Origin: Sympetrum striolatum
Taxonomy: Eukaryota > Arthropoda > Insecta > Odonata > Libellulidae
NCBI GenBank assembly: GCA_947579665.1
Contig: OX388346.1
Location: 88,166,615 to 88,230,614 of the forward strand
Length of the DNA: 64,000 bases
Direction of reading: 5' to 3'
This document shows, in pieces, positions 47,028 to 58,145 of the stretch. Under the pieces are notes generated by a model, which saw nothing but the letters and a program-made list of their open reading frames with translations, searched no databases and was not told where the DNA came from. Position 1 is the first letter of the stretch; the number at the start of each line of letters is the position of its first letter. The translations under genes were made by a program, and so were the position numbers.

Positions 47028-47745
47028 TTACTGCAGCCATCGAAAGTCCTCATAGTACCGCGGATCGGATAACTTCAGGATTGTGCGTTTGTAGCAATAA
47101 TAATATATTGCGGCAGCTGCAAAATAAGATTGTATTACATTTACAGTTATATATAATTTCATTTAATTGAGTTTAATATATAGAGCCCAATGATTTAAGA
47201 GCTTACTTAATCGTTGAAGAATAAACAACGCCAGTAATGAGGTTGTCCATGTTGGCTTGTGTATGAAGTTCCATTGCAGTGTTAGACTCCAAACATGGTA
47301 GGTTATGGTTAAAATCAAGTACAAGATGCAAAAAAATATTGCCGTCTTGAAGCGTTCCAAAAGTAGACCTATCAATCCAGCCTAGAGATTTGAAATCGAA
47401 TCGATTATGCTTCGTTTATTAAAAAAAACGCTCATCTTCATTTATGGTTCTAACTCATACTACTATTACCTGGAAAATAAAAGTAGAAAAAAAATTCAAG
47501 AAGATGGATATCAAAGAGAAAACAAGGCAGAAGTCTTGAACTCTGAAAGAAATGGTCGTGGATGAGTTACTGCCGATGACACAGTGAAAGTATCAACCAA
47601 ACGGAAACGCTTACATATAAACCACTAAAAGCACGATATTTTCTTTTCGAAAGAATATTGAAAAGGCATTAATAGTAATATCGACTATCATTAACGATAA
47701 CTGAAGAACAAGCATAGCGATATATCTAGTTGATGATAAATACAT
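47028..47745 (-). CDS. TMEM138: Transmembrane protein 138 (ciliary transition-zone/vesicle protein)
   Basis: Four minus-strand exons with GT-AG borders: 47745-47615, 47542-47470, 47381-47207 and 47116-47028 (phases 2, 0, 1), giving 155 residues against 162 in human. The start is MYLSSTRYIAMLVLQLSLMI (TM1); VQDFCLVFSLISIFLNFF (TM2) ends STFIFQ at an exon border. Next come AGLIGLLLERFKTAIFFCIL and ITYHVWSLTLQW (TM3), LLALFILQRL (TM4), then AAIYYYCYKRTILKLSDPRY. This follows the vertebrate protein block by block: NTFVFQ/AGL, HVW.M.LRW, FVFQRL, YCYFYKRTAVRLGDP. TMEM138 is needed for cilium assembly in animals, so a role in ciliated sensory neurons or sperm is inferred here. The ATG follows an in-frame TAG. 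The gene is easy to miss because its longest open frame is 70 codons. It is head-to-head with the BTB gene, with an X-box upstream. Confidence 0.95.
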
Positions 47746-47813
47746 GTCATATGCAAACTAATTTGGCTAGTGTTTTCATTCAGAGTGGCTTTATGGGCTT
47801 TATGCAGCTTTAT

Positions 47814-47827
47814 GTTGCTATGGAAAC
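47814..47827 (-). promoter_or_regulatory. RFX X-box upstream of TMEM138
   Basis: GTTTCCATAGCAAC on the minus strand fits every position of the X-box consensus RYYNYYATRRNRAC bound by RFX factors. It lies 69 bp upstream of the TMEM138 ATG, the usual distance range for X-boxes of ciliary genes in nematodes and flies. It could also serve the divergent BTB gene, whose start is 1.4 kb away, but the ciliary gene is the likelier target. Confidence 0.8.
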
Positions 47828-49230
47828 CGCGCCAGTTTTAGACAGTTTTTCAAACTCGTCGCTCCTAAACGCAGCTAATCTTATAAGATTAAAATTTCAC
47901 GTAATTCAAAGAACGTATTTACATGCTTTTCCGCTCCAAAAGGTCTATGGCAGCATTGTAAATAAAAAATAAAGCTTATAGCTGGATCATAAATTTCAAC
48001 GTCAATAATCTCAGCACAAGATATGCCTTTTCAATTCAGGATTTTCATGTCTACCTAATTAAATACTCCCCTCAAGAAGCAATGGCTAAAAAATTTTAAT
48101 ATACATTTATACTCTTTCTATCTGCCAAGATTTCATTCGTGCAGCGAATCGGCGTGACTATATTACCATCATTGCCGTAAGTTCAACAATTTAATTATGT
48201 TGCACGATAAAAAGCTTCCGTAGTGAAGTAAAAAGCTATAGCTATGTAATTAAATTAATTTAAAGAATGGCTTGCGGACCATTGTTTAGCCACGCTGAAA
48301 TTCTGGCAAATTGGTTCGAAAAATAATATTCGTTTACAGCTCATTCAAATAATGTATATTATTGATATCAACGAATACTAATTTTTTTTCACAGACTATG
48401 ATTTTTTACCGGCATCCTTTGAAAGATATATACATCAGGATATATTGATACATAGAGTTTGACTATTAAGAGAATTTTCCAATCTATTAATTGATTTATT
48501 CTTAATGAATCTTAACTGAAACCACTGAAACCATTACAAAAATATCTACCATTTAGCGCAATTAGTGAATCATACTACCAACATTTAAGATTATGAAAAA
48601 CTCAAAGAATCAGTATAAAAATTCTATGGAATATTGCGATGAGCGATACCAGTAAAAACCGCAAATTCTCTATGAAGGAAATAATTTTAAATAAAAACTA
48701 AGCTCTAATCAATATCAAAATGTCATTATAAACATAACACAGAAAATGGATTTGTGTGGTAAGCTGAGAGCGAAAAGGGAGAAGCAACATGCGGCTATGT
48801 TATCTAAATGCGAGTGTAATAAAATGTTCTTACAATGAAACCATGGATTTTATTGTGTATTGTTAAGGATTGAAATACATTTTTCCATCTGTAATATAGT
48901 AACATAAAAATCTAACTTGGAGGGTTTAATTAAAGATTTCACAGTGAGGAAGTAAACAGCATTGTCTCCATATTGTGTATCCTTGAGAACTTGTATTTTA
49001 AAGAAATTGGAGCTATCGGAAAGGTTCGGAATTAAATTCTAATTATGATTATTGTAATATTAATTTCATTTCAAATTATTAGTTACATTCGCAGTAATTT
49101 TCTTTATTGGACTGTATTAATTAGCACGGAAATCTTAAGTATCTGCAGGAAATTTTAAAATGCATACTAGGGTGACAGCTAATGCAGTTGTTTTATTGTT
49201 TTCTGATAGATTTCTATATTTACTTTCCAG
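47828..49230. promoter_or_regulatory. Divergent intergenic region between TMEM138 and the BTB gene
   Basis: No coding exon is recognised. Since the BTB coding exon begins right after a splice acceptor (CCAG at 49227-49230), at least one 5' UTR exon and the promoter of that gene probably lie here, but I cannot place them. Confidence 0.45.
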
Positions 49231-49238
49231 ATCAAAAG

Positions 49239-52200
49239 ATGTCAGTTGACAAGTTCTTTCTGCAAATGAAATCTCATTCAAAACAAGTTTTCAGTGTTCT
49301 CAGAGAATTGTATGATTCGGCGTCTCTCACGGATGTAACATTGCTCTGCGAAGGGCATTACTTCGGAGCACACCGACTCGTCCTTTCAGCATGCAGCCCT
49401 TATTTCCGAACGTTATTTATGACTATTCCCGATAAGCATCCGGTTATATTTATGAAAGGAGTGAAAAAGTCAGAAATGGTAGATATATTAGATTTTATGT
49501 ACAATGGAGAAGTAACCATCTCTCACACACAATTGGCATCTTTTCTTCAAATTGCTGATGAACTTTCCGTCAATGGATTAACTAAAGGATTACAAAACGA
49601 ATATTGCGGTGATGATGCTGCCATCATTGAAAGCAGTTTGGAGCAGCAAAACGAGAAAAAAAGACATTTGTCTCAAGTAGACTCTATTGAAGATAGCAAA
49701 AGAAAAATATCTCATATTGATGAAGACATTGATGAAGAGCCTTCGCAGCAAGAGTTAAACGAGATTTTACCTCATCTCGATTTGAATAACACTGGTGATA
49801 GTATTGAGGTACTCATCGATAAAGAGACTAAGGAAGGTTTCAGTAATGTCAAAATAAGTTGTGTCAGTCATAAAGTGAAGGAGAATGATGATCTAATGTT
49901 AGATAACTTGGAACTTAGCCGTGATCCACAAGCGTTCAACAAGACCAGAGTTATGGAAACGGTATGTCTCCACCCCAGTGACTCGTTGCTTGTATCTTTT
50001 TTCGTGTTAATATTATCATTGATTGTTTTTTTTAGGACATTAAAGAGGAAATTGAATCACCAGATAATACATCCCAAGGGAAAAGAGATGTTAATCGTCC
50101 ATGTGTGCCATCAGTTGATGTCTTTCTCAATAGGCAATCTATGATAGCTTCCAAGGCTCATTCAAATACAGATATGAGACAGGTAAACTCCTACTTGTAT
50201 ATAATATTTATTATTTATTCACGGGCAGAGCGTTACATGATACAATACAATAATTAAGTAGTCAAAAAATATATATATCACACAGAAAAAAATCAACACA
50301 ATTTCAAAAAGAGTATTTGAAAATAGGAACATAAATCTTAAATAAACGTTGTAATACAATTGAGTAAAATAAAATAATCATAAACATGCTGTCATAATAA
50401 TAATATTTTGTTTGCAGGCAGAGCCCTTTTGCATAATGCAATACAATAATTAAGTCATCACAAATATATATCACACAGAAACAATCGACCCAATTCAAAA
50501 GAGTATTTAAATTAGGAGCATAAACCTTAAATAAACTTTGTGATACAATTGACTAAAAAAATCATCATAAACATGCTATCATAATAATCATAATATAATA
50601 ATAATATTTTGTTCGCTGGCAGAGCCCTTTTGCATGAAAAATTATATAATTAAGTTCTCACATATATAACAGGCAGAATAATATCACACATATAATATAT
50701 AGACCAGAACATATCAGCAAAATTTCAAAGAGTATATTAAAAAATTAAACAGGAGAATAGACCATAAATACACATGTAATACAATTTAGTAAAATCATCA
50801 TACAACATTGGATCTAACATATTTTTTAAACATATGAATAGATACATTAAAATAGTCAGTTCCAGCACAGAACTTGTTAGCATCTCTCATTATCCTATTG
50901 AGGGGGAATTTATAAAAAGTATAGTTTCTCTATAAATAGGGGATACTATAAATATCTGGGTTTCTTGTATTAACTATGGGACAGTTAAATTTATTAGTTA
51001 ACATTCTGAAAATATTATGTTTCCATTTAACATATTATATAAAATATTAGCCCTAATAGTTTCCTCCTTGAGGTCAACTCAAACTGTCCATATGACCTTC
51101 ATATTCCCCACTATTCCTATACAGAGGAACCCCGATGCATCGTTCCCGCATTTGTCGTTTTCCTGGATTTATCGTTTATTTTCTATAGTCCCGACTTAGG
51201 CCCATAAGGAGACATGTAAAGTAATACCGCATTCATCGTTCATTGAAATATTATTTTCCCGCATCCATCGTTCAGATTTTTGGCCCAATCGAGGAAGAAA
51301 GACAATGTATTAGGAATTGCGACAACAATTTTCTTTGAGAGCTTGGCATGAACTTTTTTTAAAGCTGTCGTAGCACTTGCTCAATTAAATTTTTAAAGAC
51401 ATCTGGGGCTGTTTTAATACATTGTATCCTATTGGAGAGCTTTCACATGGGTGCGCGTATGAGCCCTGTTTGTCCATCTCAGTTTACTGGCATATTTTAC
51501 CCTGTTTGTACCATCTCTAGGAGTTCAGTACGTTTTTTTTTTTCGAAATCTTTAGGGGTTTTCTTTGGATAAACTTTCGTTATGTATTCGTTTTAATAGT
51601 GTGAGCTGAGTCTACATTTCCCGTTTTGATCGTTTTCCCGCATTCATCGTCTTTTTCTCTCGGTCCCTTCAAAAACGATAGATCGAGGTTTACTGTATAT
51701 ATTGAATTTGTATGCTAGAATTCTCAGGAACTTCCTCCGAGTCTTCTCTAATTGTATCTCATGCTTAGTATAATAAGGATTCCAGAGCATAGAGCAATAT
51801 TCTAAGGTCACCATACATATAATAATTTGATACAGTTATTATATTTACCTTACATAAGTGTGAAGATAACATTTCATTTCTTTCTTAAATATGGACACTT
51901 AAACATTTTCAGCAGGTCCAGTCTTATTGATATTTTCCTTGGTGGTCAGATTTATTTCAATTATACTAACATCTGGAGCAATCTCTTAAGCAGTGATGGG
52001 ATACAATAATTTTATCAACTGGTTTTTTGCCATGCCCTTAAAGAGTATTGGTAAAATTTCACTTTGGTGCTGTTTGGGAGAAATTGAAAGTGAAATTTTA
52101 CCAGAGTCTTTAAGTACGTGTTTTAGAAAAATGTATGTTCGTGCATTTTCTGGACCTTCTAGATTAAAAATTTGTTTGCAAACCTTTGAGATCAAACATA

Positions 52201-53518
52201 ACAGAACTATTTCATGAAGGAACTCTAAACGATATTCTTGGCACACTGAGCAAATTGCTGTTAGTCTATGGGAATAATCTACTGCGAATTCAATTAAGTA
52301 GATTATGTTGGCAAACTCTGGATATTCTTAGAATCGACTGGTGTAAACCGGCACATCTCACCACAGCTTCTTAGCCATTGTGGTCAATAGATATGTCTTG
52401 AATCTGAATATTATGTATAGGATCACGAAGAACTGATTTTCTCACGCACAGTACTCTTCAGTTGAACTGTTGTTCAATTTGACGGTGGCTTGAGAATTGG
52501 TGAATTTTCATTGTGTGCTTCTGATGGTAGACTTGGCACTTTTGGATGCTCTATCTTTCCTTTATTCCTCTAAGACAGAGTTTCCCAAACTATGTTCCGC
52601 GGAACACCGGTGTTCTGCTGAACCTGAATAAGTGTTCCGTGACAATTTTGAGTGTCAATGGAGAGTTAAAGACATTAAATGCTTTGTTGGTTCATGTTTT
52701 AAGTTTTTATTACAATATTATAGTTTTATATTTAAAAATAATTACCAAATAAATAATTTGTTGTAATTAAATGATATTTTTAATTTTACAAGTAGAATTA
52801 CCTAACCTAAAAATAAGCTTAGTGTTCCGTTAAACTTCCCAGGTTTGCAAAATGTTCCATTGCAAAAAAAGTTTGGGAAACCCTTCTCTAAGAGATTCCT
52901 CTGTTTTTCTAAGCTGAAAATTACAGTCCTCCAGGTGACTTGAAGTTATGGCCACTGAATGCTTCTTCTTATTATGACCTAAAATACAAGTTAAAGGAAA
53001 CTGTGTTTCAAGCTGTGTGGTGTGTCTTTTTCAATCCTTGAGATTTTGTTCAAATTAATAATAATGCATTATTTTAAACATTAAATTTGCATAGATTCTT
53101 ACATGTTGAATAATACATTTAGGAGACAGCCAACACTCGAGTATTCTCCCATTGGAGTCTGGAGCCAGGTGACAGTGGGATATCTGGAACTGTTCCTCAG
53201 CCTCCAAGAGGGGTAGCTGGCAGTGGCGGGGGTCCATTGTTTTCTGGAACAGTGTGTGCACCTGTGACAGGAAGTGGTAGTGGTACGGGAGCATATCAGT
53301 GCCCGGTGTGTGGGAAAATGTGCAATGCCAAACATCACCTAACATACCACTTAAGGACGCACACAGGAGAAAGGCCTTATCGTTGTGATGTTTGTGGTCT
53401 CACCTTCTCTCAGCAGTCTAACATGTATCGTCACAAGCGGACAAAACACGTTGGTGCCTCAACTGATAATAGAAACTCGGTAGAAGGTCAGGGTTATGCA
53501 ATGGTTGATGTGGATTAG
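49239..53518 (+). CDS. BTB/POZ domain protein with two C2H2 zinc fingers
   Basis: Three coding exons, phase 0: 49239-49961 (acceptor CCAG at 49227-49230), 50036-50182 and 53123-53518, giving 421 residues. The BTB domain occupies about residues 14-117 (LTDVTLLCEGHYFGAHRLVL, then SACSPYFRTLF ... ILDFMYNGEVTISHTQLASF), the form shared by tramtrack, Broad and related insect regulators that dimerise through BTB. An acidic low-complexity linker and a Gly/Ser stretch follow. Finger 1 spans C350-H370 (CPVCGKMCNAK...HLRTH), then the TGERPYR linker, then finger 2 at C378-H399. The role is a sequence-specific DNA-binding regulator. No ortholog is assigned because many BTB-ZF paralogs share this plan; alternative 3' finger exons are common in the family and might exist beyond 53518. 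The ATG 8 nt into the exon starts MSVDKFFLQM; an upstream in-frame ATG is intronic. Confidence 0.92.
50219..50815 (-). repeat. Three tandem ~195-bp repeats, probable LINE 3' tail
   Basis: GGCAGAGC starts occur at 50224, 50418 and 50618. Each is followed by CAATAATTAAGT-like text, ATATCACACAG, AAAGAGTAT and TAATACAATT...AAAATCATCATAAACAT. The period is 194-200 bp, with the third unit most diverged. The array directly abuts the minus-strand LINE C-terminus at 50816-51835, so it is likely its 3' UTR. Confidence 0.8.
50816..51835 (-). pseudogene. LINE C-terminal coding remnant split by a MITE
   Basis: The minus strand from about 51830 reads YCSMLWNPYYTKHEIQLEKT, then RRKFLRILAYKF, the familiar post-RT segment of jockey/I-type LINEs (EY.S.VW.PY...I..LE..QRRF.R). 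After the 574-bp insertion at 51122-51695 it resumes with LYNMLNGNI ... NKFNCPIVNTRNPDIY ... RNYTFYKFPLNRIMRDAN. Stops are present. It lies antisense in the second intron of the BTB gene. Confidence 0.75.
51122..51695. mobile_element. pogo/Tigger-like MITE
   Basis: The left end is CAGAGGAACCCCGATGCATC and the right end, inverted, is CAGTAAACCTCGATCTATCG, flanked by TA (51120-51121 and 51696-51697). CGTT..CCCGCATTTGTCG-type motifs recur inside both ends. 574 bp, non-coding, inserted into the LINE remnant. Confidence 0.85.
51836..52567. other. Intronic stretch of unclear origin
   Basis: Within the BTB-gene intron. Overlapping frames of 60-86 codons occur on both strands (for example minus 52246-51986) without a recognisable motif. 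It may continue the LINE or belong to another element; unassigned. Confidence 0.4.
52576..52885. mobile_element. hAT-type MITE (Charlie-like ends)
   Basis: The left end is CAGAGTTTCCCAAACTATG and the right end is AAAGTTTGGGAAACCCTT. An exact 8-bp duplication CTCTAAGA lies at 52568-52575 and 52886-52893. TGTTCCG is repeated near both ends. 310 bp, non-coding, in the BTB-gene intron. Confidence 0.92.
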
Positions 53519-56500
53519 GTGGACAATGTTTCAGGTGTGATTGTTAGTCATCCACAGCTGATGGAGCCTTGATCTTAAGAAAATGGCCAAGATTGCTTTA
53601 AGGGTTAGTTGTCGATGTAAAGCAGTTGACCAAAGTGATTTAACTTTCAAGACTTAGTAGCATTCTATGGAAAGAAATATGATAAATGATGCAAGTGAAA
53701 TATTTTGAAGACAAGGTTCAATGTTAGCACTCATTTTTGTGATTTAAAAAATTTTCTCAGTTGTTTAACATTATTATATTTATTATTTATTCCATAAACG
53801 CCTTGTACTCAGTGAACCACAATTACTACCCAGAAGATAAAACGAATTTTAATCTGCTTTATTGAAGGGACTGGCATTCTTACATGCTATAATTTTACAT
53901 ATAATGTTGTATTCTAAACCAGGGATCTCAGACTAGTGTCTTAACAGTTTAATTTGTAAAGTATGCCTTAAATTTGTCTTCAGTTTCATCAGGAAGCATT
54001 GCCTGTATCTTTCCAATTCATTAATATGCCTGTATTTTAAAGTTGAAATTTTAGTTGTACAAATGACAGTTAGTATATATGCATTTATCGCAATTTGTGT
54101 TCCCCAAGCTTAGTTTTCAATATTATTGTGCCCTCGTGATGGGGAAATGCTCCTTATGATTGCCATATATACTTGTGATTTGATTGATATTGCATCTAGA
54201 CAAATCCCCACATTTTTACTTAAAAGTTCTGTTTGTTTATCTTTGCTTTAAAGAATTTTAGGTTGTTTTCATATAATTTTAAGTTAATATTTATGTAGAT
54301 CATTTTATTATTTCAAAAATTATAATCTAAACTGAAGTATTACTCAGACTTCAAACAAAAACCTCTTAAATTATTACTTATAATACATCTCTTGTGTTTT
54401 ACTTTGTAAATTGAACTTATCTCCTACTGTTTTCCAAACAAAATTTTATTTCAAATTTGACTTTAAATAATAAATTATGACAATTAATTATATTTTTAAA
54501 TTACCCCTCTCACAAAATTTCTGGAAAAGTTTTTTTTTCATATAACAGTATTTTGAAAAAAGAATTTAGTACTGAAATGTCTTTGATATGTTAGAATTTT
54601 AATGTTTTGCAAGGAACTTTGACTCCGATATATTCCCTAGTCTTTCCACTTATTTGGTTATAAAAATAGTATGAATAAATAAATGTGAATGAACGAATCG
54701 GTAGAGTGAAAATAATATTTACTTCCTCTTTAAGCCTCAAATTACACTTTTTTCTGGAAATATTTTACTAAAGTTGTTATTGGAAAATAGCTGTATTTAT
54801 TGGCCTGCTATGTAGGTCACAGTTATTCTAATAACATCTATGGGATCTAATGTCTTTCAAACAGGGAGATGATGTTATTTGGAAAACTGTACATGATGCC
54901 ATCAGGCTGTTCTTGTGTTGCCATTAGCTATATTATGTCACTAATATTATACTAAGGAAAATGTTGATTGGTTAATGAACCTGAAGAACAGTCTTTTTCG
55001 TTTTATTTGCATTTACCAAATAGATAAAATAATTATCGGAGTTTTTTGTGGTAGTGAAGACCTGAATTCATATGGTCAAAACACTTCCAATTCCCAGCTG
55101 TTGTAACCAATGCTTTCAAGTGTAAGGATTGAAGCTTAGCTATCATGGAATAAAGAGTATGAAATCCAAAGAAAAATATCACTCCAGCTGCAGCCAGATT
55201 TAATAAGGAAAATATGATGGAATAAATATCCGTACATGCGAGTGATCTTGTTTGAGATCCCTGGTAAAAATAATCATAAATTTGGTTATTTGTGTTATTC
55301 TGTAAATAAAATTGTTTAAATTGATCAAGTGATTACTATCAAGCTGAGTTCAGAGTCATTATTTACCATTAAGTAATTTTTTAATATGATTATAATACAA
55401 TCTTCTATAATTGTGAGCAATAATGTGATAATTCAACTATGTTTTAAAGTGCTTCGTTAAATAATATGAGTGTCTTTCATCCAAAGTGTGTAGAGAATAA
55501 TAAGAACACGCAGTTCTTGTGATTTATTTGCAATTATTTAATTTTTTTGTGTGTTATGTGATAAACATTATTCAACAGATTCCTGATAGTACTGACTGAT
55601 GGATGGCTATACGTTTTGCTTAGTGATGGAATTTGTTTCAACGTAATCCATATATTGCTACAATAGGACTGCATCCAGTGAAATTTAATGTTGTGTTCAT
55701 AGAATAAAGATTTTTCATCTTAAAACCTGATTTTATGAAAAATTAGCACCAGTTAACCTGGTCATTATTGTATTTTGTACAGTATTTAAATTTATGAGAA
55801 TATGAGTGGTTTCAATACTTGGAACATCATAGAATTCTCTTATCATAATAATTTTCTATCATTCCTTCAACTCTCGTCCTGTTTATTTTGTGGTTAAACT
55901 GTTGATAATTGGAAAATTTAAGAAACTTTTTTTTAGTATACTTTTACCATAACAGTTTTTCCTTTGAAATCAGGCATGGTAGCTAAAACTTTAAAGAAAA
56001 TAAAAAAGTCTATTCCGTTGCTCTTTTGAGGGCATTTTGCAAAGATCAAGAGTCTCTAGTTAATTCTGTCATTTACTTTTCAATCAGCTGCATATACTCA
56101 TGTTTTGCAATTTTTACAATTTTATTGAATGATAAAAAAATTAACTTAATTTCTCATCCTATTAATAATTACAATTGATAATTTTCTTTTATGTTCAAAA
56201 ATGCGTCCATTAGTGCGAAGACATTTTTAATCAGTAGCTGTCAGCAAACAACTAACGATTGAAAACATGAAAATTTTCAATAAATAGGATTATTTAAATT
56301 TCAAGAGAATAAATTAAAAGGGTAATATAATCCATTTTTGGCTAAATTGTATAAATCATAGTTCAATTTGTTAATTTCTTATATAATATACATGGAATAT
56401 CTTACTTTAAATCTGGAATATAGACTTTCGCTGCATGATTTAATGGTGAAGATTCTTGCCAACAAGCGGACAGCATTGTTGGCGAAACATCATCATCCAA

Positions 56501-56655
56501 AATAACAATAGCTGTGTTCCCTAAAATCTTCAGTATCATATTTTAAATATGGTATATTAGACACATCCCTATAAATGGAGAATTTCATGACGTGCATATA
56601 TATCTTTCTTTTCATGATAGAACTGAAGTAAGTCGTGGCATCATCCAGTTTTAGT
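53519..56655. other. 3' UTR of the BTB gene and intergenic DNA
   Basis: No coding exon is supported. Several AATAAA hexamers (near 54677, 55143, 55214, 55305 and 55705) could end the BTB transcript; I cannot choose between them. The rest is AT-rich and unstructured. Confidence 0.5.
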
Positions 56656-57660
56656 CTACAGGCAAGTAAAATAAATGGAAGGACATGGATCTACAAAAAC
56701 ACAACCAATCAGGAAGGTGGAGGAAGTGTTATTAGTAATGGAAGAATGGGGTGAGAGGACAGATTCCAAGATGGGGAAGGGAGAAAGGGAACAATGGGGA
56801 GATATGAGTCGAGGACCTTTAGTATGTAAATGTAGAATTTCAGGTGAAAAATTACAAGAATAAAGTAATACAAGTTTTTGAAAAATGTTCAACAAAGTGG
56901 GTGGAAGGAGTTTTATTGAGATAGGCTCAGCGATGTTCATGGGTTCTAATATTAAAATTAAGGGACATCAGGCTAATATATAAATACCATCGCAGTAGTC
57001 TCAATTTAATTTATACACCCCAGATCTGTCCAGTGGTTGAAATTTGTATTTGGAATTCGTTAACAGTGTTATTAATGTACTATTATTTTTAAAGCCAGGA
57101 ATTACGTTAAATTTTTAAAGTTTTCCAATTGGTAAGAGACTTTAAAAAGAAGGGCCACCCACCAAGGGGAGACTGAGTTAAGGGGAAAGAGGGGCTTGGT
57201 TAAAAGATTGTTCTTTCTACCAATAAGGAGTTTGTCAATGAGATTAGTGGGATAACCATTTTCACTGGCTATTTCTTTAATGGTATTGAGTTCATAGGTA
57301 TAGTAATGGCAGAATAGGGGCATATGCAGTAATCTATTAATGAGACTGTAGAAGATAGCAAGTTAGGGGGAGTGCTGATGATTAGAAACAGAAGGGCTAT
57401 TTGAGCAGGTGAGTTTACAGTAAATACTGAATTCAATCTTTTGATTTCCAAGGCACAGGGTTAGACCAAGGAAGTTCAAAGTATAGTTAGAGTCAAGGGG
57501 TTCAAAAATGAGTTTGAAACCAATTTTCATTTTTGAATGGTACCAATAGATAGTATGTAGTTCTAAAATAAGCTGCTATGGAAATAGTGTATCTGTTTTC
57601 TATCATAAATTTCCACAACATCATGGCCATCTCGGTAGATTTTATTGTATCCAGATTATT
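56656..57660 (-). mobile_element. Penelope-like retroelement fragment (RT thumb to GIY-YIG region)
   Basis: The minus strand 57323-57102 reads ELNTIKEIASENGYPTNLID, then KLL, with LINRLLHMPLFCHYY before it in the same frame. This is the conserved segment after the RT palm in Penelope-like proteins (L..R....S...F...EL..I..IA..NGY...ID). Lower down (56940-56656), FSPEILHLHTKGPRL matches the endonuclease tail of the copy at 2040-2745. At the other end (57590-57650, plus strand) ATTTCCACAACATCATGGCC resembles the PLE terminal segment, inverted. Frameshifts throughout; inactive. Confidence 0.8.
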
Positions 57661-57778
57661 TTTCAAACAATCACCATTGCTTAATTAGTTTTTCTATGAC
57701 AGTGCCACAAAACTTCCATTCCACCTCCTTCCGCTGGCTTTCATCACTTCCATGATTAGGAAAAAGTGTTTCTCTCCT

Positions 57779-58137
57779 CAGGGCCGTGCACAGGATTTGC
57801 TTGTGGGAGGGGTTTTTCAATGCCAATGAAAGCGTGCGTACGGAGAAGTCAGTAGCTGGTAGCGTGGGCTTTTATGCCCTTTTGTTCTTGAAACTCGAAT
57901 TCTGATTAGCGCAAAAGTGTGCCTCACCAAGAGGAAAGAAGGATTCCTGACAGACATTAACATGAAAAATGAAAGAGGCACTAAATTTTGGAAGAAAAAG
58001 TCTACTAAATGAAACATTAATTAAAATAATTTCATTTTATCCTATCTTCAATTCATCTTTTGTGGAACTTTTTGTATGAGGATCCTCATGGGGGGGTTCG
58101 AACCCCCAAAACCACCCCCCCCGTGCACACGGGCCTG
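57779..58137. mobile_element. hAT-type MITE
   Basis: The left end is CAGGGCCGTGCACAGG and the right end is CCGTGCACACGGGCCTG. It is flanked by 8-bp near-duplicates TCTCTCCT (57771-57778) and TTTCTCCT (58138-58145). A GGGGGGTTCGAACCCCC mini-palindrome lies near the right end. 359 bp; the 66-codon frame inside is not considered real. Confidence 0.85.
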
Positions 58138-58145
58138 TTTCTCCT

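Noticed and set aside
50219..50815. CRISPR-like array
   Set aside because: The three ~195-bp units are diverged tandem repeats without short direct repeats and unique spacers, in eukaryotic intronic DNA.
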